The notes under the pieces are model-generated. The model did not search any database, was not told the DNA's origin, and worked only from the letters and a program-made list of their open reading frames with translations. The translations under genes and the position numbers were made by a program. This document shows positions 16,760 through 24,813 of a stretch of DNA of 64,000 bases, piece by piece (the stretch's first letter is position 1; every line of letters starts with the position of its first letter). Origin of the DNA: UBA10649 sp963749905 (GTDB lineage: Bacteria; Actinomycetota; Actinomycetes; S36-B12). The DNA is taken from contig CAVVOF010000004.1 of NCBI GenBank assembly GCA_963749905.1, positions 868,001-932,000 on the forward strand, in the 5' to 3' direction.

Positions 16760-17194
16760 TCAGCCGGCGGTGGTGTCGTTCAGGGACTGGATGAGGTCGT
16801 CGACGTCGATGCTGCCTGAGCCGACCAGGCGTGCGCCATTCGCATCGATCGATGCGAGCAGCGGCGCGGCCCAGACGTTCTCGTAGACGATGATCCCGGC
16901 CAGGCTTCCCGGCTGCATGACGGCCGTGATCGTGTCGACGTCGTCCTGGTCCAGGAGGCCCGCGTCGGTGCCCTGCCACTGTGTGATGTCGACGTCCGCT
17001 GCGTGGTCGATGTCGTCAAGGCGGACCTTGTGGACACTGCCGTCAGAGTCTTTCGCGACGAACTCGAGGTCGAGCACGGATATGACACCACTGGCGACCA
17101 GGTCGTGGACGAGGGCGAACCCCTCCCCCGTCACCCGGCCGGTGGGGAACTCCACGGCCAGATAGGCCACCGGCGCGAGCACATCATTATCCAT
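16760..17194 (-). CDS. DUF6325-like protein
   Basis: 144-residue acidic protein (start MDNDVLAPVAYLAVEFPTGR). It has a repeated pattern of short beta strands, the phrase LVASGVISVLDLEFVAKDSD and a glycine-rich hydrophobic turn PGSLAGIIVYENVWAAPL, as found in DUF6325 proteins that are encoded beside SHOCT proteins. No catalytic motif can be recognised. It is transcribed leftward, toward the T1 end, in tandem with the SHOCT gene. Confidence 0.7.
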   Translation of the reverse strand: MDNDVLAPVAYLAVEFPTGRVTGEGFALVHDLVASGVISVLDLEFVAKDSDGSVHKVRLDDIDHAADVDITQWQGTDAGLLDQDDVDTITAVMQPGSLAGIIVYENVWAAPLLASIDANGARLVGSGSIDVDDLIQSLNDTTAG

Positions 17195-17612
17195 GGCGAT
17201 CCACTTCCTGACGCTTCGTGCAAATGGTCTTGCGGAGCGTACAAGGCGTGGGCGATAAGCGCAGAAGATCACCTCGGGGGTATGAGAGTCGCCCTGATCG
17301 TGCACCCTCAGACAGTCACTGACCCGCGGCGTGCGCGCAGCCTCATCGAGAGCGTGGCTGCCGCAGTCGGGCAGCCACCGCCAGCGCGGTTCGAAACGTC
17401 TGCGCAGGACCTCCATTGGCGATTGGAGCTCGCGCTCCATGGAGTGGATGGCCGACTCAAACCGTCGCAAGAGGCATTCCGTGCGCAAGTCGAAGAATTG
17501 GGGCTCGGACCGGGGCATTTCCGGGGCATTCCGTCCGTGGGAACAGGGAATCGCGCCCCTTGACGAAGCCCCAAGAACGCCGTAACCTGTTGCAGCGCAA
17601 CACATTTCGACC

Positions 17613-17671
17613 GAGCCGCCTCGGGGAACCGTCGCTGCGCTCCTCCCCACCCCGGACCTACGCATTGCGAG
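17613..17671 (-). repeat. tRNA-Thr 3'-half, copy T2 with altered T-arm
   Basis: Core like T1, but the 7-nt T-loop is replaced by a longer segment (minus-strand neighbour of GGGGAACCGTCGC) still bracketed by GGGG and CCCC, so the arm could still fold. T4 has the same replacement. Left of it are TTCCGGGGCAT repeats (17509-17530) and the dyad GTTGCAGCGCAAC (17589-17601). Right of it are GAAAGGGCA repeats at 17766-17774 and 17777-17785. A T2-like core could not serve as a functional tRNA end. Confidence 0.75.
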
Positions 17672-17823
17672 CCCGCGGAATCCGGCCCCCCGCGCCCGAA
17701 TTGTGACCCCACCATAAGGGATTCGGGCCCTGGGAGACCCGTGCAGACCCACCCAGAACCGCGAGGAAAGGGCAGTGAAAGGGCAACTGCGGTCGCGACT
17801 CTCCGGCCGATATCGCCAGCCGC

Positions 17824-18093
17824 CTACCGCTGCCTGTACGCGCTTGACCGATGATCGATCACGTGCACGACGATGCGCTGCGCATCGTCGTCGATCTCGT
17901 AGAGCACCCGGTAGCCCCCCCGCCGAGCGACCTGAAGACCGTCCAACTCGAAGCGGAGCGGCTTGCCGACACGGTGCGGGTTCTCGGCCAACGGGCCATA
18001 GACGAACTCGATCACAGCTGTCGCCACCTTCTCCGGAAGCAGCGACAGCGATCTGGAGCCGGTCGCCGTCCACGCGACCTGCCACGCCGTCAC
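17824..18093 (-). CDS. RelE/ParE family toxin
   Basis: 89 residues, RelE/ParE superfamily fold by pattern: a helical hairpin, then the strands VGKPLRFELDGLQVARRGGY and RVLYEIDDDAQRIVVHVIDH, ending RSSAYRQR. The R-x-G-x-Y-R-[IV]-[LI]-Y-x-I-D motif is the standard RelE signature; in RelE-type toxins these basic residues contact mRNA in the ribosome. It overlaps the upstream antitoxin gene by four bases (antitoxin first). Its stop is 38 bp from the GAAAGGGCA arm repeats of the islet. Confidence 0.92.
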   Translation of the reverse strand: MTAWQVAWTATGSRSLSLLPEKVATAVIEFVYGPLAENPHRVGKPLRFELDGLQVARRGGYRVLYEIDDDAQRIVVHVIDHRSSAYRQR

Positions 18094-18371
18094 TCGCTGC
18101 GTCCGACCAAGCGGGCGGCCTCCTCCTTGCTCAGGTGCACGGCATGGTCACGCTCGGCCCGTGAGGCGCGAACCTGGGCGAGCAATTCGGGATCGGACAG
18201 GACCCGGAGCGTTTCCTCAAGAGAGTCCAGGTCATCGGCACTGATGACCACCGCCGCGGGACGACCGTGCTTGGTGATCGTCACCCTCGCGTGCTGAGTC
18301 TCCACCTGCTCGACCACTTCGGACAGCCGGTTCTTCACCTCCGCCAGGGGGAGCTGCTCAGCAAGGCTCAT
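18090..18371 (-). CDS. Phd/YefM family antitoxin
   Basis: 93 residues. N-terminal half is the Phd/YefM DNA-binding fold (LPLAEVKNRLSEVVEQVETQ, then HARVTITKHGRPAAVVISAD), the C-terminal half an extended charged toxin-neutralising tail. It precedes and overlaps the RelE gene. The start lies beside a GGCTATAAGTATGGCT stretch (about 18370-18387) rich in A/T compared with its surroundings, the likely promoter/operator. Stabilisation of the islet is the expected role. Confidence 0.92.
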   Translation of the reverse strand: MSLAEQLPLAEVKNRLSEVVEQVETQHARVTITKHGRPAAVVISADDLDSLEETLRVLSDPELLAQVRASRAERDHAVHLSKEEAARLVGRSE

Positions 18372-18509
18372 GGCTATAAGTATGGCTACTTAGGCTCGCT
18401 CGTCAAGACGTCGTCAAGCAATGGCATTCGGGGTTCCGTCACGGTCCACGCCACTGCGTCGTCGATCAGCGTGCTGATGCTCGACTTGGGACAGCCGCCG
18501 AACGCGAGC

Positions 18510-19424
18510 TCAGGCAGTTCTGGCCGTCACTCTGTCGTCGGACGGCGGGTGGCCAAACGCTCGTCGGTACTCGCGACTGAACTGCGTGGAGCTGGAGTAC
18601 CCGACCTCGTAGGCCGCTCCCGTCACCGACCGGATGTCGGACTGGATCAGTCGCCGCGCTTCGAGAAGGCGCAGTCGCTTCTGGTACTGCAGTGGGCTCG
18701 TGCCGGTCACGCACTTGAAGTGGTGGTGGAGAGCGGACGGGCTGAGCCCGACGTGATCGGCGATCTCGCGGACCGTCAGCGTCACACTGAGATCGTCGCG
18801 GATGAGACCGATCGCCTTCGACACGGCTGCGGCCGGCAGCTGCCCGAGACTGAGGCGCCGCAGCGTGTGTCCCTGGGGTGAGCGAAGCAGGCGGTAGTGG
18901 ATCTCCCGTGACACCAGCGGCACGAGGATCTCTGCATCGTTGGGTGTCTCGAGCGCACGGAGGTAGCGGATGAATGCGTCCACCAGGTCGATGTCCGCGT
19001 CACCGACGCTGAGGGCATACGGCCCGGTGTCGTCGAGCATGCGCCACTCGCGGGCTGCGTTCTCCAGGTCGGTGAGAACATCCCCGTGGAGCGTCAGGAT
19101 GAGAGCAACGTATGGCTCATCCGGTGTGGCCCTCGTGATCCGCGACACCACGGGCATGTCGTGGGTCACGACGAGGAACTCACCGGACCCGATGGTGAGG
19201 CTGCGATCGGTTGTCATCGTCTGCTTCTCGCCTTGCATAACGAGGCACACCACGGGGTCATAGACCTGCGCCAGGAGCTCCGACGGGCCCCGATGCGAGA
19301 GCAGCAGCAGATCGTCGTGCGGGCGTAGCATGCGGGGCTCGCCAGTCGCTGTGCGCAGCCGCTCACTGGCCAGCTGCGACAGCGTCGCCGCCGCCGCCAG
19401 GTACTCCGACGATCCCCGCATCAT
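18510..19424 (-). CDS. AraC family transcriptional regulator (AraC_N / YqhC-like)
   Basis: 304 residues from ATG 19424 (MMRGSSEYL). Residues ~40-190 are the AraC_N cupin-like sensor domain, with the typical VYDPVVCLVMQGEKQTMTTD strand. The C-terminus holds two AraC helix-turn-helices: TVREIADHVGLSPSALHHHF and VTGAAYEVGYSSSTQFSREY. It is divergent from a zinc alcohol dehydrogenase with 182 bp between the starts, the same layout as yqhC-yqhD in E. coli, so it probably activates that gene in response to aldehydes (inference). Confidence 0.93.
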   Translation of the reverse strand: MMRGSSEYLAAAATLSQLASERLRTATGEPRMLRPHDDLLLLSHRGPSELLAQVYDPVVCLVMQGEKQTMTTDRSLTIGSGEFLVVTHDMPVVSRITRATPDEPYVALILTLHGDVLTDLENAAREWRMLDDTGPYALSVGDADIDLVDAFIRYLRALETPNDAEILVPLVSREIHYRLLRSPQGHTLRRLSLGQLPAAAVSKAIGLIRDDLSVTLTVREIADHVGLSPSALHHHFKCVTGTSPLQYQKRLRLLEARRLIQSDIRSVTGAAYEVGYSSSTQFSREYRRAFGHPPSDDRVTARTA

Positions 19425-19606
19425 CCACTCCCATCCGCAGGATCGAGCAAGCCCATACTCGCATGGTTCGCTCCTGCAGGATGACGGACAACCCGTCACC
19501 TGCGGGTCTCGGAGGATTGGGCAACTCTCTCAGAGGATCGGGCATGCCCCAGCAGTGACTCTTCGGCATCGTGGCAGTCTCGACGACGTCACTCGAAGGA
19601 GCCTTG

Positions 19607-20617
19607 ATGCCCACCACCGTGAACGCCTACCGATCGAACGAACCCGGCGGTCGACTTGAGCCCTACCGGTTCGAACTCCCCGGCCTGGGGCCGAGCGACG
19701 TCGACATCGACATCGACTCCTGCGGCATCTGCTACAGCGACGTCAGCATGATCGACAACGACTGGGGATTCACCCCCTACCCGATCACGCCCGGTCACGA
19801 GATCATCGGCAGGATCCGCGCCGTCGGTTCCGCCGTCACCAACGTGAGTGTGGGAGATGTCGTCGGGCTCGGCTGGAACGCCGCGTACTGCGGCACCTGC
19901 CGAGAGTGCATCGCCGGCAATCAGAACCTGTGCGCCGGCGCGCAGAGCACATTCATCGGTCGACCCGGCGGCTACGCCGACATCGTCCGCGCCGATGCGG
20001 GAGCGGTCTTGCCGATTCCCGCCGGAGTCGAGCCTCGAACCGCAGGCCCGCTCATGTGCGGCGGCGTCACGGTCTTCACTCCCTTCCTCGAGTACTCGAT
20101 CTCACCCACCGCCCGCGTGGGCGTGATCGGCCTGGGCGGGCTCGGCCACATGGCCGTCAAGCTCGCCAAGGCCTGGGGGTGCGAGGTCACCGCATTCACG
20201 TCAACGGACTCGAAGGCCGCAGCGGCCAAGGACTTGGGCGCCCACCACGTGCTCGATTCCCGGGACGAGGAGGCTATCCGGTCCGCGCGCGACTCCTTCG
20301 ACCTTCTGCTGTCGACGGTGAATGTCCCGCTCGACTGGAACGCCTACCTGGGCACCCTGAGGCGTCAGGGCCGCCTCCATGTGCTTGGTGCCGTTCCCGC
20401 TCCCCTGGACATCGCCAACACCGAGCTGATGATGGCCAACCGATCGGTCTCGAGCTCACCCTCGGGCAGCCCGTCCACCGCGCTGACCATGCTCGACTTC
20501 GCAGCCCGCCACGACATCGCACCCGTCTGCGAGACCTTCTCCTTCGACCAGGTCAACGAAGCCATCGACCACCTGCGATCTGGCGCCGCACGATTCCGGG
20601 TCGTCTTGGAACGCTGA
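19607..20617 (+). CDS. Zinc-dependent alcohol dehydrogenase (YahK/CAD-like)
   Basis: 336-residue NAD(P)-dependent alcohol dehydrogenase/aldehyde reductase. ATG 19607 has a GAAGGA ribosome site seven bases upstream. Catalytic zinc ligands: Cys in DSCGICYSDVSMI, His in PGHEIIG, and the later Cys in AGPLMCGGVTVF. Structural zinc cysteines are in AAYCGTCRECIAGNQNLC. The dinucleotide-binding motif is GVIGLGGLGHMAVKLAKAWG. This layout matches the cinnamyl-alcohol-dehydrogenase type, usually NADPH-dependent and broad for aldehydes. The neighbour AraC gene is its likely regulator. Confidence 0.94.
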   Translation: MPTTVNAYRSNEPGGRLEPYRFELPGLGPSDVDIDIDSCGICYSDVSMIDNDWGFTPYPITPGHEIIGRIRAVGSAVTNVSVGDVVGLGWNAAYCGTCRECIAGNQNLCAGAQSTFIGRPGGYADIVRADAGAVLPIPAGVEPRTAGPLMCGGVTVFTPFLEYSISPTARVGVIGLGGLGHMAVKLAKAWGCEVTAFTSTDSKAAAAKDLGAHHVLDSRDEEAIRSARDSFDLLLSTVNVPLDWNAYLGTLRRQGRLHVLGAVPAPLDIANTELMMANRSVSSSPSGSPSTALTMLDFAARHDIAPVCETFSFDQVNEAIDHLRSGAARFRVVLER

Positions 20618-20752
20618 CGTTGACGGCAACCCAAGCTCACCCGATGCTTATGTCCGGGGCCCGTCCACCAACGGAATCCGTGCGCCGAGGGGAACCCCCG
20701 CGGACCATATCGGCCGCTCCTGCTTGCCCGCTGGTACGGATTTCGAGCCTCT

Positions 20753-20804
20753 TGCCCTTTCAATTGCCCTTTCCTAATCGGACAGAAAGGGCAAGGAAAG
20801 GGCA
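20753..20804. repeat. Quadruple GAAAGGGCA repeat forming two inverted pairs
   Basis: Two copies of TGCCCTTTC (20753-20761, 20765-20773) face two copies of GAAAGGGCA (20785-20793, 20796-20804) across an 11-nt spacer. It lies between the alcohol dehydrogenase stop and tRNA half T3. The structure could be a terminator stem, but the exact paired spacing equals the GAAAGGGCA pairs near T2 (17766) and T7 (42887), which argues for protein-binding arm sites. Confidence 0.8.
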
Positions 20805-20862
20805 GTTTGGAGGCCGCCAGGTTCCGGGTCTTCAGAAAGTTGTTGCGCTGCAACAACTATTT

Positions 20863-20906
20863 GGAGCCGCCTCGGGGATTTGAACCCCGGACCTACGCAT
20901 TACGAG
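20863..20906 (-). repeat. tRNA-Thr 3'-half, copy T3 including CCA
   Basis: Minus-strand reading: CTCGTAA loop, TGCGT, AGGTC, CGGGG-TTCAAAT-CCCCG, AGGCGGC, T, then CCA just outside (20862 side). An intact T-arm with canonical TTCAAAT makes it a good tRNA 3' end. Left of it, 20840-20856 is the perfect dyad TTGTTGC-GCT-GCAACAA. Right of it, TTCCGGGGCAT/ATCCGGGGCAT repeats at 20991-21013, 85 bp away. No 5' half. Confidence 0.88.
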
Positions 20907-21019
20907 CCGTTCGACGGCCCCGATAAGGCAACGCTCTTACTCGTGCATGTTCGTGCTTACTCCGGCATGTTCGGCCATGCAGGCGCCTTGTTCCGGGGCA
21001 TATCCGGGGCATTTCGCGA

Positions 21020-21340
21020 TCAGGCTGCAGTGCCTGTCCACGGCTTGATCCGCTTGAGCTCGTCAGCCATCTGCGCTTGGGCGACCTCGATGTCGTGGGC
21101 TGCCTGCGCGCGCAGCCAGTACCCGTCGGACAGGCCGAAGAACCGGCACAGCCGCAGGTCGGTGTCGGCCGTGACGGTGCGCTTGCCGCTGACGATGTCG
21201 CCAATCCGCTGCGCGGGGACGCCGATCTCCTTGGCGAGCCGGTAGCGGGACAGACCCATAGGAACCAGGAACTCCTCCCACAGCAACTCGCCCGGGGTCA
21301 CCGGGTCCAGTACTGCCGTCTTCGCCTTGCTCGCCATCAC
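21020..21340 (-). CDS. higA: HigA family antitoxin
   Basis: 106-residue XRE-type antitoxin. HTH core: LSRYRLAKEIGVPAQRIGDI followed by VSGKRTVTADTDLRLCRFFG, ending with the HigA-typical GLSDGYWLRAQAAHDIEVAQ. Lies 18 bp downstream of the higB toxin; toxin-first order is characteristic of HigBA. HigA binds its own promoter and neutralises HigB. Its stop is 7 bp from the TTCCGGGGCAT arm repeats at the left end of islet I3. Confidence 0.95.
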   Translation of the reverse strand: MMASKAKTAVLDPVTPGELLWEEFLVPMGLSRYRLAKEIGVPAQRIGDIVSGKRTVTADTDLRLCRFFGLSDGYWLRAQAAHDIEVAQAQMADELKRIKPWTGTAA

Positions 21341-21358
21341 TATCTCCCCTTCCGCCGA

Positions 21359-21637
21359 CTAGTGGTAGTCGACGATCTCCACGTCCGCCGGACCAGCCGT
21401 AGTCCAGGTGAAGCAGACCCGCCATTGGTCGTTGATCCGGATGCTCATCTGCCCCTTGCGGGAGCCCTTGAGCGCCTCCAGTCGGTTCCCCGGAGGCACC
21501 CGGAGGTCCTCCAGAGACCCGGCGATCTCGAGCTGCCGCAGCTTTCGTCGTGCGACCTTCTCGATCGCCGCGTAGCGCCGGACCCTTCGACCGCCGGCGA
21601 GTGCCTCGGTGTCCCGGTCCGCGAACGAGACGATCAC
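21359..21637 (-). CDS. higB: HigB family toxin (RelE superfamily mRNA interferase)
   Basis: 92 residues. Typical HigB pattern: MIVSFADRDTEALAGGRRVR, a helix pair with ARRKLRQLEIAGSLEDLRVP, the PPGNRLEALKGSRKGQMSIR strand, and the active-site end INDQWRVCFTWTTAGPADVE-IVDYH with the W-R-[IV]-x-F and final D-Y-H residues used for ribosome-dependent mRNA cleavage. First gene of the higBA operon. The 450 bp upstream hold no supportable gene. Confidence 0.95.
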   Translation of the reverse strand: MIVSFADRDTEALAGGRRVRRYAAIEKVARRKLRQLEIAGSLEDLRVPPGNRLEALKGSRKGQMSIRINDQWRVCFTWTTAGPADVEIVDYH

Positions 21638-22090
21638 CTACAGATAGTAACGCAGAACGTTAGTAACGTCACGCATGGTGCTTGAGGGCTTCGTCGCAGA
21701 GTGTTCTGGAGGGGTCCCAGCAGTTGGTACGTCGCCCACTGCGGGGATCCGGGCGTCGTGACCTGTAGGCGTCGCGCCACTGATCGATCCGCGGGACGAC
21801 GCGATCGCAGCACCCGTCATGGTTGGACTCATCGGCTGGCTCATCATTAGGTTCATTAGGAACAGGCGCCCGATGGGCCAAGGGAAGTCCGCCACGTAGC
21901 CACAGAGGTCGTGGCAGCGCAGTCTTCAAGGAGCCCCTCCGAACGATGCCTTGCGTGCCGGACAGCACGGCCAGGAGGATCGTCGAGTCGCTGGGCGGCG
22001 CGCCGTTGGTAATCGTGGACGCCAGCTCGTCCCCCCGGTAGGACAGCAGCCTGGCGAGATGGGCGAAGCCGATGCCGATGTTCGCGACCC

Positions 22091-22130
22091 TTGACACCTA
22101 GGTTTCCTAGGCTTAGTGTTCCGAGGCATG
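22091..22130 (+). promoter_or_regulatory. padR promoter with dyad in the spacer; leaderless start
   Basis: TTGACA at 22091-22096 and TAGTGT at 22114-22119, separated by a 17-bp spacer that holds the inverted repeat CCTAGGTTTCCTAGG (22097-22111). Transcription should start near 22126-22128, and the PadR start codon is at 22128, so the message is probably leaderless. The dyad inside the spacer is well placed for autorepression by PadR. Confidence 0.75.
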
Positions 22131-22466
22131 AAGGGCCAGACACTCAAGGGACACCTCGACCTCCTGGTGCTCTCCGTGCTCGCGACGGGACCGCAGCACG
22201 GATACGCCGTTATCGAGCAGTTGCGCACCCGCAGCGGTGAAGCGTTCGACCTGCCGGAGGGGACGGTCTATCCGGTGCTGCATCGACTCGAGCGGGCCGG
22301 CCTGCTGGACAGTGAGTGGAGTGACGAGTCCGGCCGTCGCCGGCGCACCTACCGATTGAGTGAGAGTGGACGCGCGGCGCTCGTCGAGGAGCGGTCGGCG
22401 TGGGAGGAGTTCACTGCTGCGGTCGGATCGGTGCTGAAGGGTGCGCCGTGGCCGACTCCGACCTGA
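22128..22466 (+). CDS. PadR family transcriptional regulator
   Basis: 112-residue winged-helix repressor. Start at ATG 22128 because a promoter -10 element overlaps the earlier GTG at 22116. Motifs: KGHLDLLVLSVLATGPQHGY, then AFDLPEGTVYPVLHRLERAG for the recognition helix and RRRRTYRLSESGRAALVEER for the wing and dimerisation helix. It overlaps the following HAAS membrane gene by 19 bp; PadR-HAAS pairs are common and the repressor probably controls the membrane protein and itself. Confidence 0.95.
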   Translation: MKGQTLKGHLDLLVLSVLATGPQHGYAVIEQLRTRSGEAFDLPEGTVYPVLHRLERAGLLDSEWSDESGRRRRTYRLSESGRAALVEERSAWEEFTAAVGSVLKGAPWPTPT

Positions 22467-23269
22467 TCTCCGGGTACGTCTCCGCACTGCGCATCTCACT
22501 GCGCTCGCGGCCCGATGTCGACGATCTCGTGTGCGAGGTGGACGACCACCTGCGGTGCGCGGCCGTTCGACTCCAGGCTCGGGGCGTCGATCTCGACACC
22601 GCGCAACGCCAAGTGATTGACCGCTTCGGTGACGCGACGCTGATCGCGAACGCCTTTGCCACGACCGACTCCGGAGGTACCGCCATGCCCACTCGACTGA
22701 CTCGCACCGCCGGAACCTTCGCGCTGGTGGCGTCGATCGCCTGGGTCGCCGTCGCGCCCGCCGCACTGATCGGAGCGGGCTCGCCGAACTGGGAGGTGCA
22801 CTACTTCACCTTGGCCCTCACGGTGTTCGTAGCCTCCACATGCACGACGGTCGCGCTATTCGGGATGCTGCGCCGGGCAGGGAGCGCCGGACTGATCGCC
22901 GCCGTCGCCATGACCCTGGCGATCCTGGGCACTCTGCTCCTCGGCATCGTCACATGGGCGTGGCTCCTGGGTGTCGCGTTCCTGACGATCGCGTCAGCCG
23001 TTGTCGTCTGGGAAACGCACCGGGCGCGCATCGGCACCACGCCCGGGAAAGTCCTGCTCGTGGCAGCCTGGCCGATCGGAGTGGCACTGGCCATCGCCCT
23101 CGAGCAACTACAGGTAGTGCCGATCGACTCCTACGGTGACGTCTACCTGGGCCAACTGATCGGGCTCGCCACCGGAGGCATCCTGTATGCCGCAGGCCTG
23201 TTCGTGAGCGGTCGATGGCTGCGCCGCGAAACCGCGGTCGACGAATCCGACGTCATGGCCACCGCATGA
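22448..23269 (+). CDS. HAAS-domain membrane protein (permease prefix type)
   Basis: 273 residues from GTG 22448, which lies inside the end of padR. N-terminal ~75 residues are the HAAS helical domain (DDLVCEVDDHLRCAAVRLQA, then QRQVIDRFGDATLIANAFA). Six to seven hydrophobic helices follow. HAAS domains serve as regulatory prefixes of small membrane proteins under PadR control. Transport substrate or role is unknown. Not similar to a complete transporter. Confidence 0.85.
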   Translation: MADSDLISGYVSALRISLRSRPDVDDLVCEVDDHLRCAAVRLQARGVDLDTAQRQVIDRFGDATLIANAFATTDSGGTAMPTRLTRTAGTFALVASIAWVAVAPAALIGAGSPNWEVHYFTLALTVFVASTCTTVALFGMLRRAGSAGLIAAVAMTLAILGTLLLGIVTWAWLLGVAFLTIASAVVVWETHRARIGTTPGKVLLVAAWPIGVALAIALEQLQVVPIDSYGDVYLGQLIGLATGGILYAAGLFVSGRWLRRETAVDESDVMATA

Positions 23270-23609
23270 GCACCGACACCGTCTTCGTGAACGGCCCATC
23301 ATGACCCGATTCGTGTCGTGGTGGCTCGTCACCGGTGTCGTCCGGCCTGCGGCGCGCAGCACCGATCGGGCCGCTCCATGAGGCACGCTGCCCGTCGGGA
23401 GGGTGTTCGTTGTCCTGTGGTCGGCGGCACGCAGCAAGCGGCGTGGACTGGCCGCGAACCGGCAGCGTTCGGGCTTGCCGTATCAACTCGTCAGTCGCCG
23501 GCGTCGACGATGCAGACAGAGCGATAGCGGCACTTCTGCACCCCTTGACGGTGAACCAAGGCGAATGCAAGGTGGAAACATCCCTTCGTTGTAGTCGCAA
23601 TGAGGTGAC

Positions 23610-24293
23610 ATGGACCGAGACGATGTCGCATACAAGGGCCAGCGTGAGTACACCCGCCCGTTCCTCACGATCTATGACTCGCTAATCCTTGGCTTCTTCG
23701 CGCCAGTGGTGTGGCGGTGCCCGCCAACTCGCCTAGTGGAGGAGTACCGGCGCAAGCTCGGCCACAGGCATCTCGACGTAGGCCCCGGTACCGGCTACTT
23801 CCTAGTCGGAGCCGGCATCCCTGACCGCCGACCCGTCACCCTCCTCGACCCAAACCTGAACGTCCTCAAGTACGCACCCCGGAGGTTGCAGCGACTGGAC
23901 GTGACCTCGATAGAGGCCGACGTCTGCAAGCCGCTCCCCGTCCACGGGCCGTTCGACTCCGCTGCGCTCAGCGGCGTGCTCCATTGCCTGCCGGGACCAC
24001 TCCCGCGCAAGGCTGCCGCCATCGCCAACGTTGCCGCGGTCCTTGCCCCGACCGGAGTCCTCTTCGGCGCAACGATCCTCGGGGACTCCCAGCACAACAC
24101 GAGCTTGTCGCGCATCCTCCTCAAGGCCAACAACCGGCGAGGCACCTTCGACAACCTTGGTGACACCCGAGAAGGCCTCCGCGAGATCCTCGAGGAATCG
24201 TTCGAGGAGGTGGAGCTGGAGGCGGTCGGTTCGATGGCCATCTTCGCCGCCACGAAGCCGCGCGCGAACCAGTCGACCGGCAGGACTCCCTGA
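23610..24293 (+). CDS. Class I SAM-dependent methyltransferase
   Basis: 227 residues. Motif I is HLDVGPGTGYFLVGAGIP; the acidic end of strand 2 is in VTLLDPNLNVLKYAP; motif II/post-motif region FDSAALSGVLHCLPGP; then ANVAAVLAPTGVLFGATILG. The N-terminal segment REYTRPFLTIYDSLILGFFA is shared with small-molecule methyltransferases of actinomycete islands. Substrate unknown. Codon bias is slightly less GC3-extreme than in the ATPase operon, consistent with acquisition. Confidence 0.88.
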   Translation: MDRDDVAYKGQREYTRPFLTIYDSLILGFFAPVVWRCPPTRLVEEYRRKLGHRHLDVGPGTGYFLVGAGIPDRRPVTLLDPNLNVLKYAPRRLQRLDVTSIEADVCKPLPVHGPFDSAALSGVLHCLPGPLPRKAAAIANVAAVLAPTGVLFGATILGDSQHNTSLSRILLKANNRRGTFDNLGDTREGLREILEESFEEVELEAVGSMAIFAATKPRANQSTGRTP

Positions 24294-24575
24294 CGTCCTC
24301 GCGCGACGACCGAGCCCGCGCGCAGCGGCGGAGCCTGGCCAGTCAGAATGCCGGTTCAACACCCAGGAAGGCGAGTACGAACGGCACATCTGCGCGCGAA
24401 TGCAACGACCCGCCCGGGGAGCATGGCGTCTCAGGGCCGCAGCTGAGCTACTACTTCGGCCGCCGTCTGATCGCCCGGTTACGTCCCGCCGAGTGGACGG
24501 CCGTCGGTGCCTCGACGGGGACCCGGTCGCCAAGGCGAGATGCCACCCGCCTCCGGAATGCAGGTTCAGGCTCAA

Positions 24576-24608
24576 GCTCGACCTACGCATTCTGTGCCTA
24601 GGTCGAGC
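24576..24608. repeat. Near-palindrome carrying part of the att core, left of T4
   Basis: GCTCGACCTACGCATT followed by CTGTGCCTAGGTCGAGC. The left arm contains ACCTACGCATT, 11 bases identical to the tRNA anticodon-arm part of the cores. The same structure occurs left of T6 (38588-38620), also about 15-20 bp before the TTCCGGGGCAT repeats. A degenerate version precedes T2. Confidence 0.85.
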
Positions 24609-24729
24609 GAAATGGGGTTCACGCCGGGGCATATCCGGGGCATTCCGTCCCAGGAAAGCGACGAAACGGACACCTTGATTCACGACCCAAATCTTCGTAA
24701 CCTATTGCAGCGCAATGTATTTTGGCCGA

Positions 24730-24788
24730 GAGCCGCCTTGGGGAACCGTCGCTGCGCTCGTCCCCACCCAGGACCTACGCATTACGAG
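24730..24788 (-). repeat. tRNA-Thr 3'-half, copy T4 with altered T-arm
   Basis: Same core as the others with the T-loop replaced by the longer segment also seen in T2. Left: TTCCGGGGCAT-type repeats (24622-24643) and the dyad ATTGC-AGC-GCAAT (24704-24716), in which both arms differ from the GTTGC/GCAAC form by matching changes. Right: the first ~150 bp resemble the sequence right of T6, ending with GAAAGGGCG at 24896-24904. Confidence 0.78.
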
Positions 24789-24813
24789 TCTGCCCGGAAG
24801 CATGAATCCGCCC

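Larger units (their letters stand above)
16223..17671. mobile_element. Islet I1 (T1 to T2), integrase-less integrated segment
   Basis: Segment of 1.45 kb bounded by direct repeats of the tRNA-Thr 3' half at 16223-16266 (T1) and 17613-17671 (T2). Paired TTCCGGGGCAT direct repeats lie 83 bp inside T1 (16349-16369) and 83 bp inside T2 (17509-17530), the mirror-image spacing expected if both are integrase arm sites internal to one element. Cargo is a SHOCT protein and a DUF6325 protein. No integrase is present. The segment 17195-17508 contains no gene that I can support. Confidence 0.65.
17613..20906. mobile_element. Islet I2 (T2 to T3), integrase-less integrated segment
   Basis: 3.3-kb segment between tRNA halves T2 and T3. 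Internal paired repeats GAAAGGGCA-N2-GAAAGGGCA occur 95 bp inside T2 (17766-17785) and 59 bp inside T3 (20785-20804), a different arm type from islets I1, I3 and I5. Cargo: a RelE/Phd-type toxin-antitoxin pair directly inside the left end, an AraC regulator and a divergent alcohol dehydrogenase. No recombinase gene. Confidence 0.6.
20863..24788. mobile_element. Islet I3 (T3 to T4), integrase-less integrated segment
   Basis: 3.9-kb segment between T3 and T4. The arm-like pairs 20991-21013 and 24622-24643 share the same variant spelling (CAT-ATCCGGGGCAT) and lie 85 and 87 bp inside the two cores, which strongly suggests the two ends belong to one element. Cargo: HigB/HigA pair, PadR-HAAS pair and a methyltransferase. 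The HigA stop is only 7 bp from the left arm repeat. Stretches 21638-22090, 23270-23609 and 24294-24575 show no gene that I can support. Confidence 0.7.

Noticed and set aside
21669..22097. 142-codon minus-strand frame between higB and padR
   Set aside because: Arg/Pro/Ser-rich, no ribosome site, overlaps the padR promoter, no known family.
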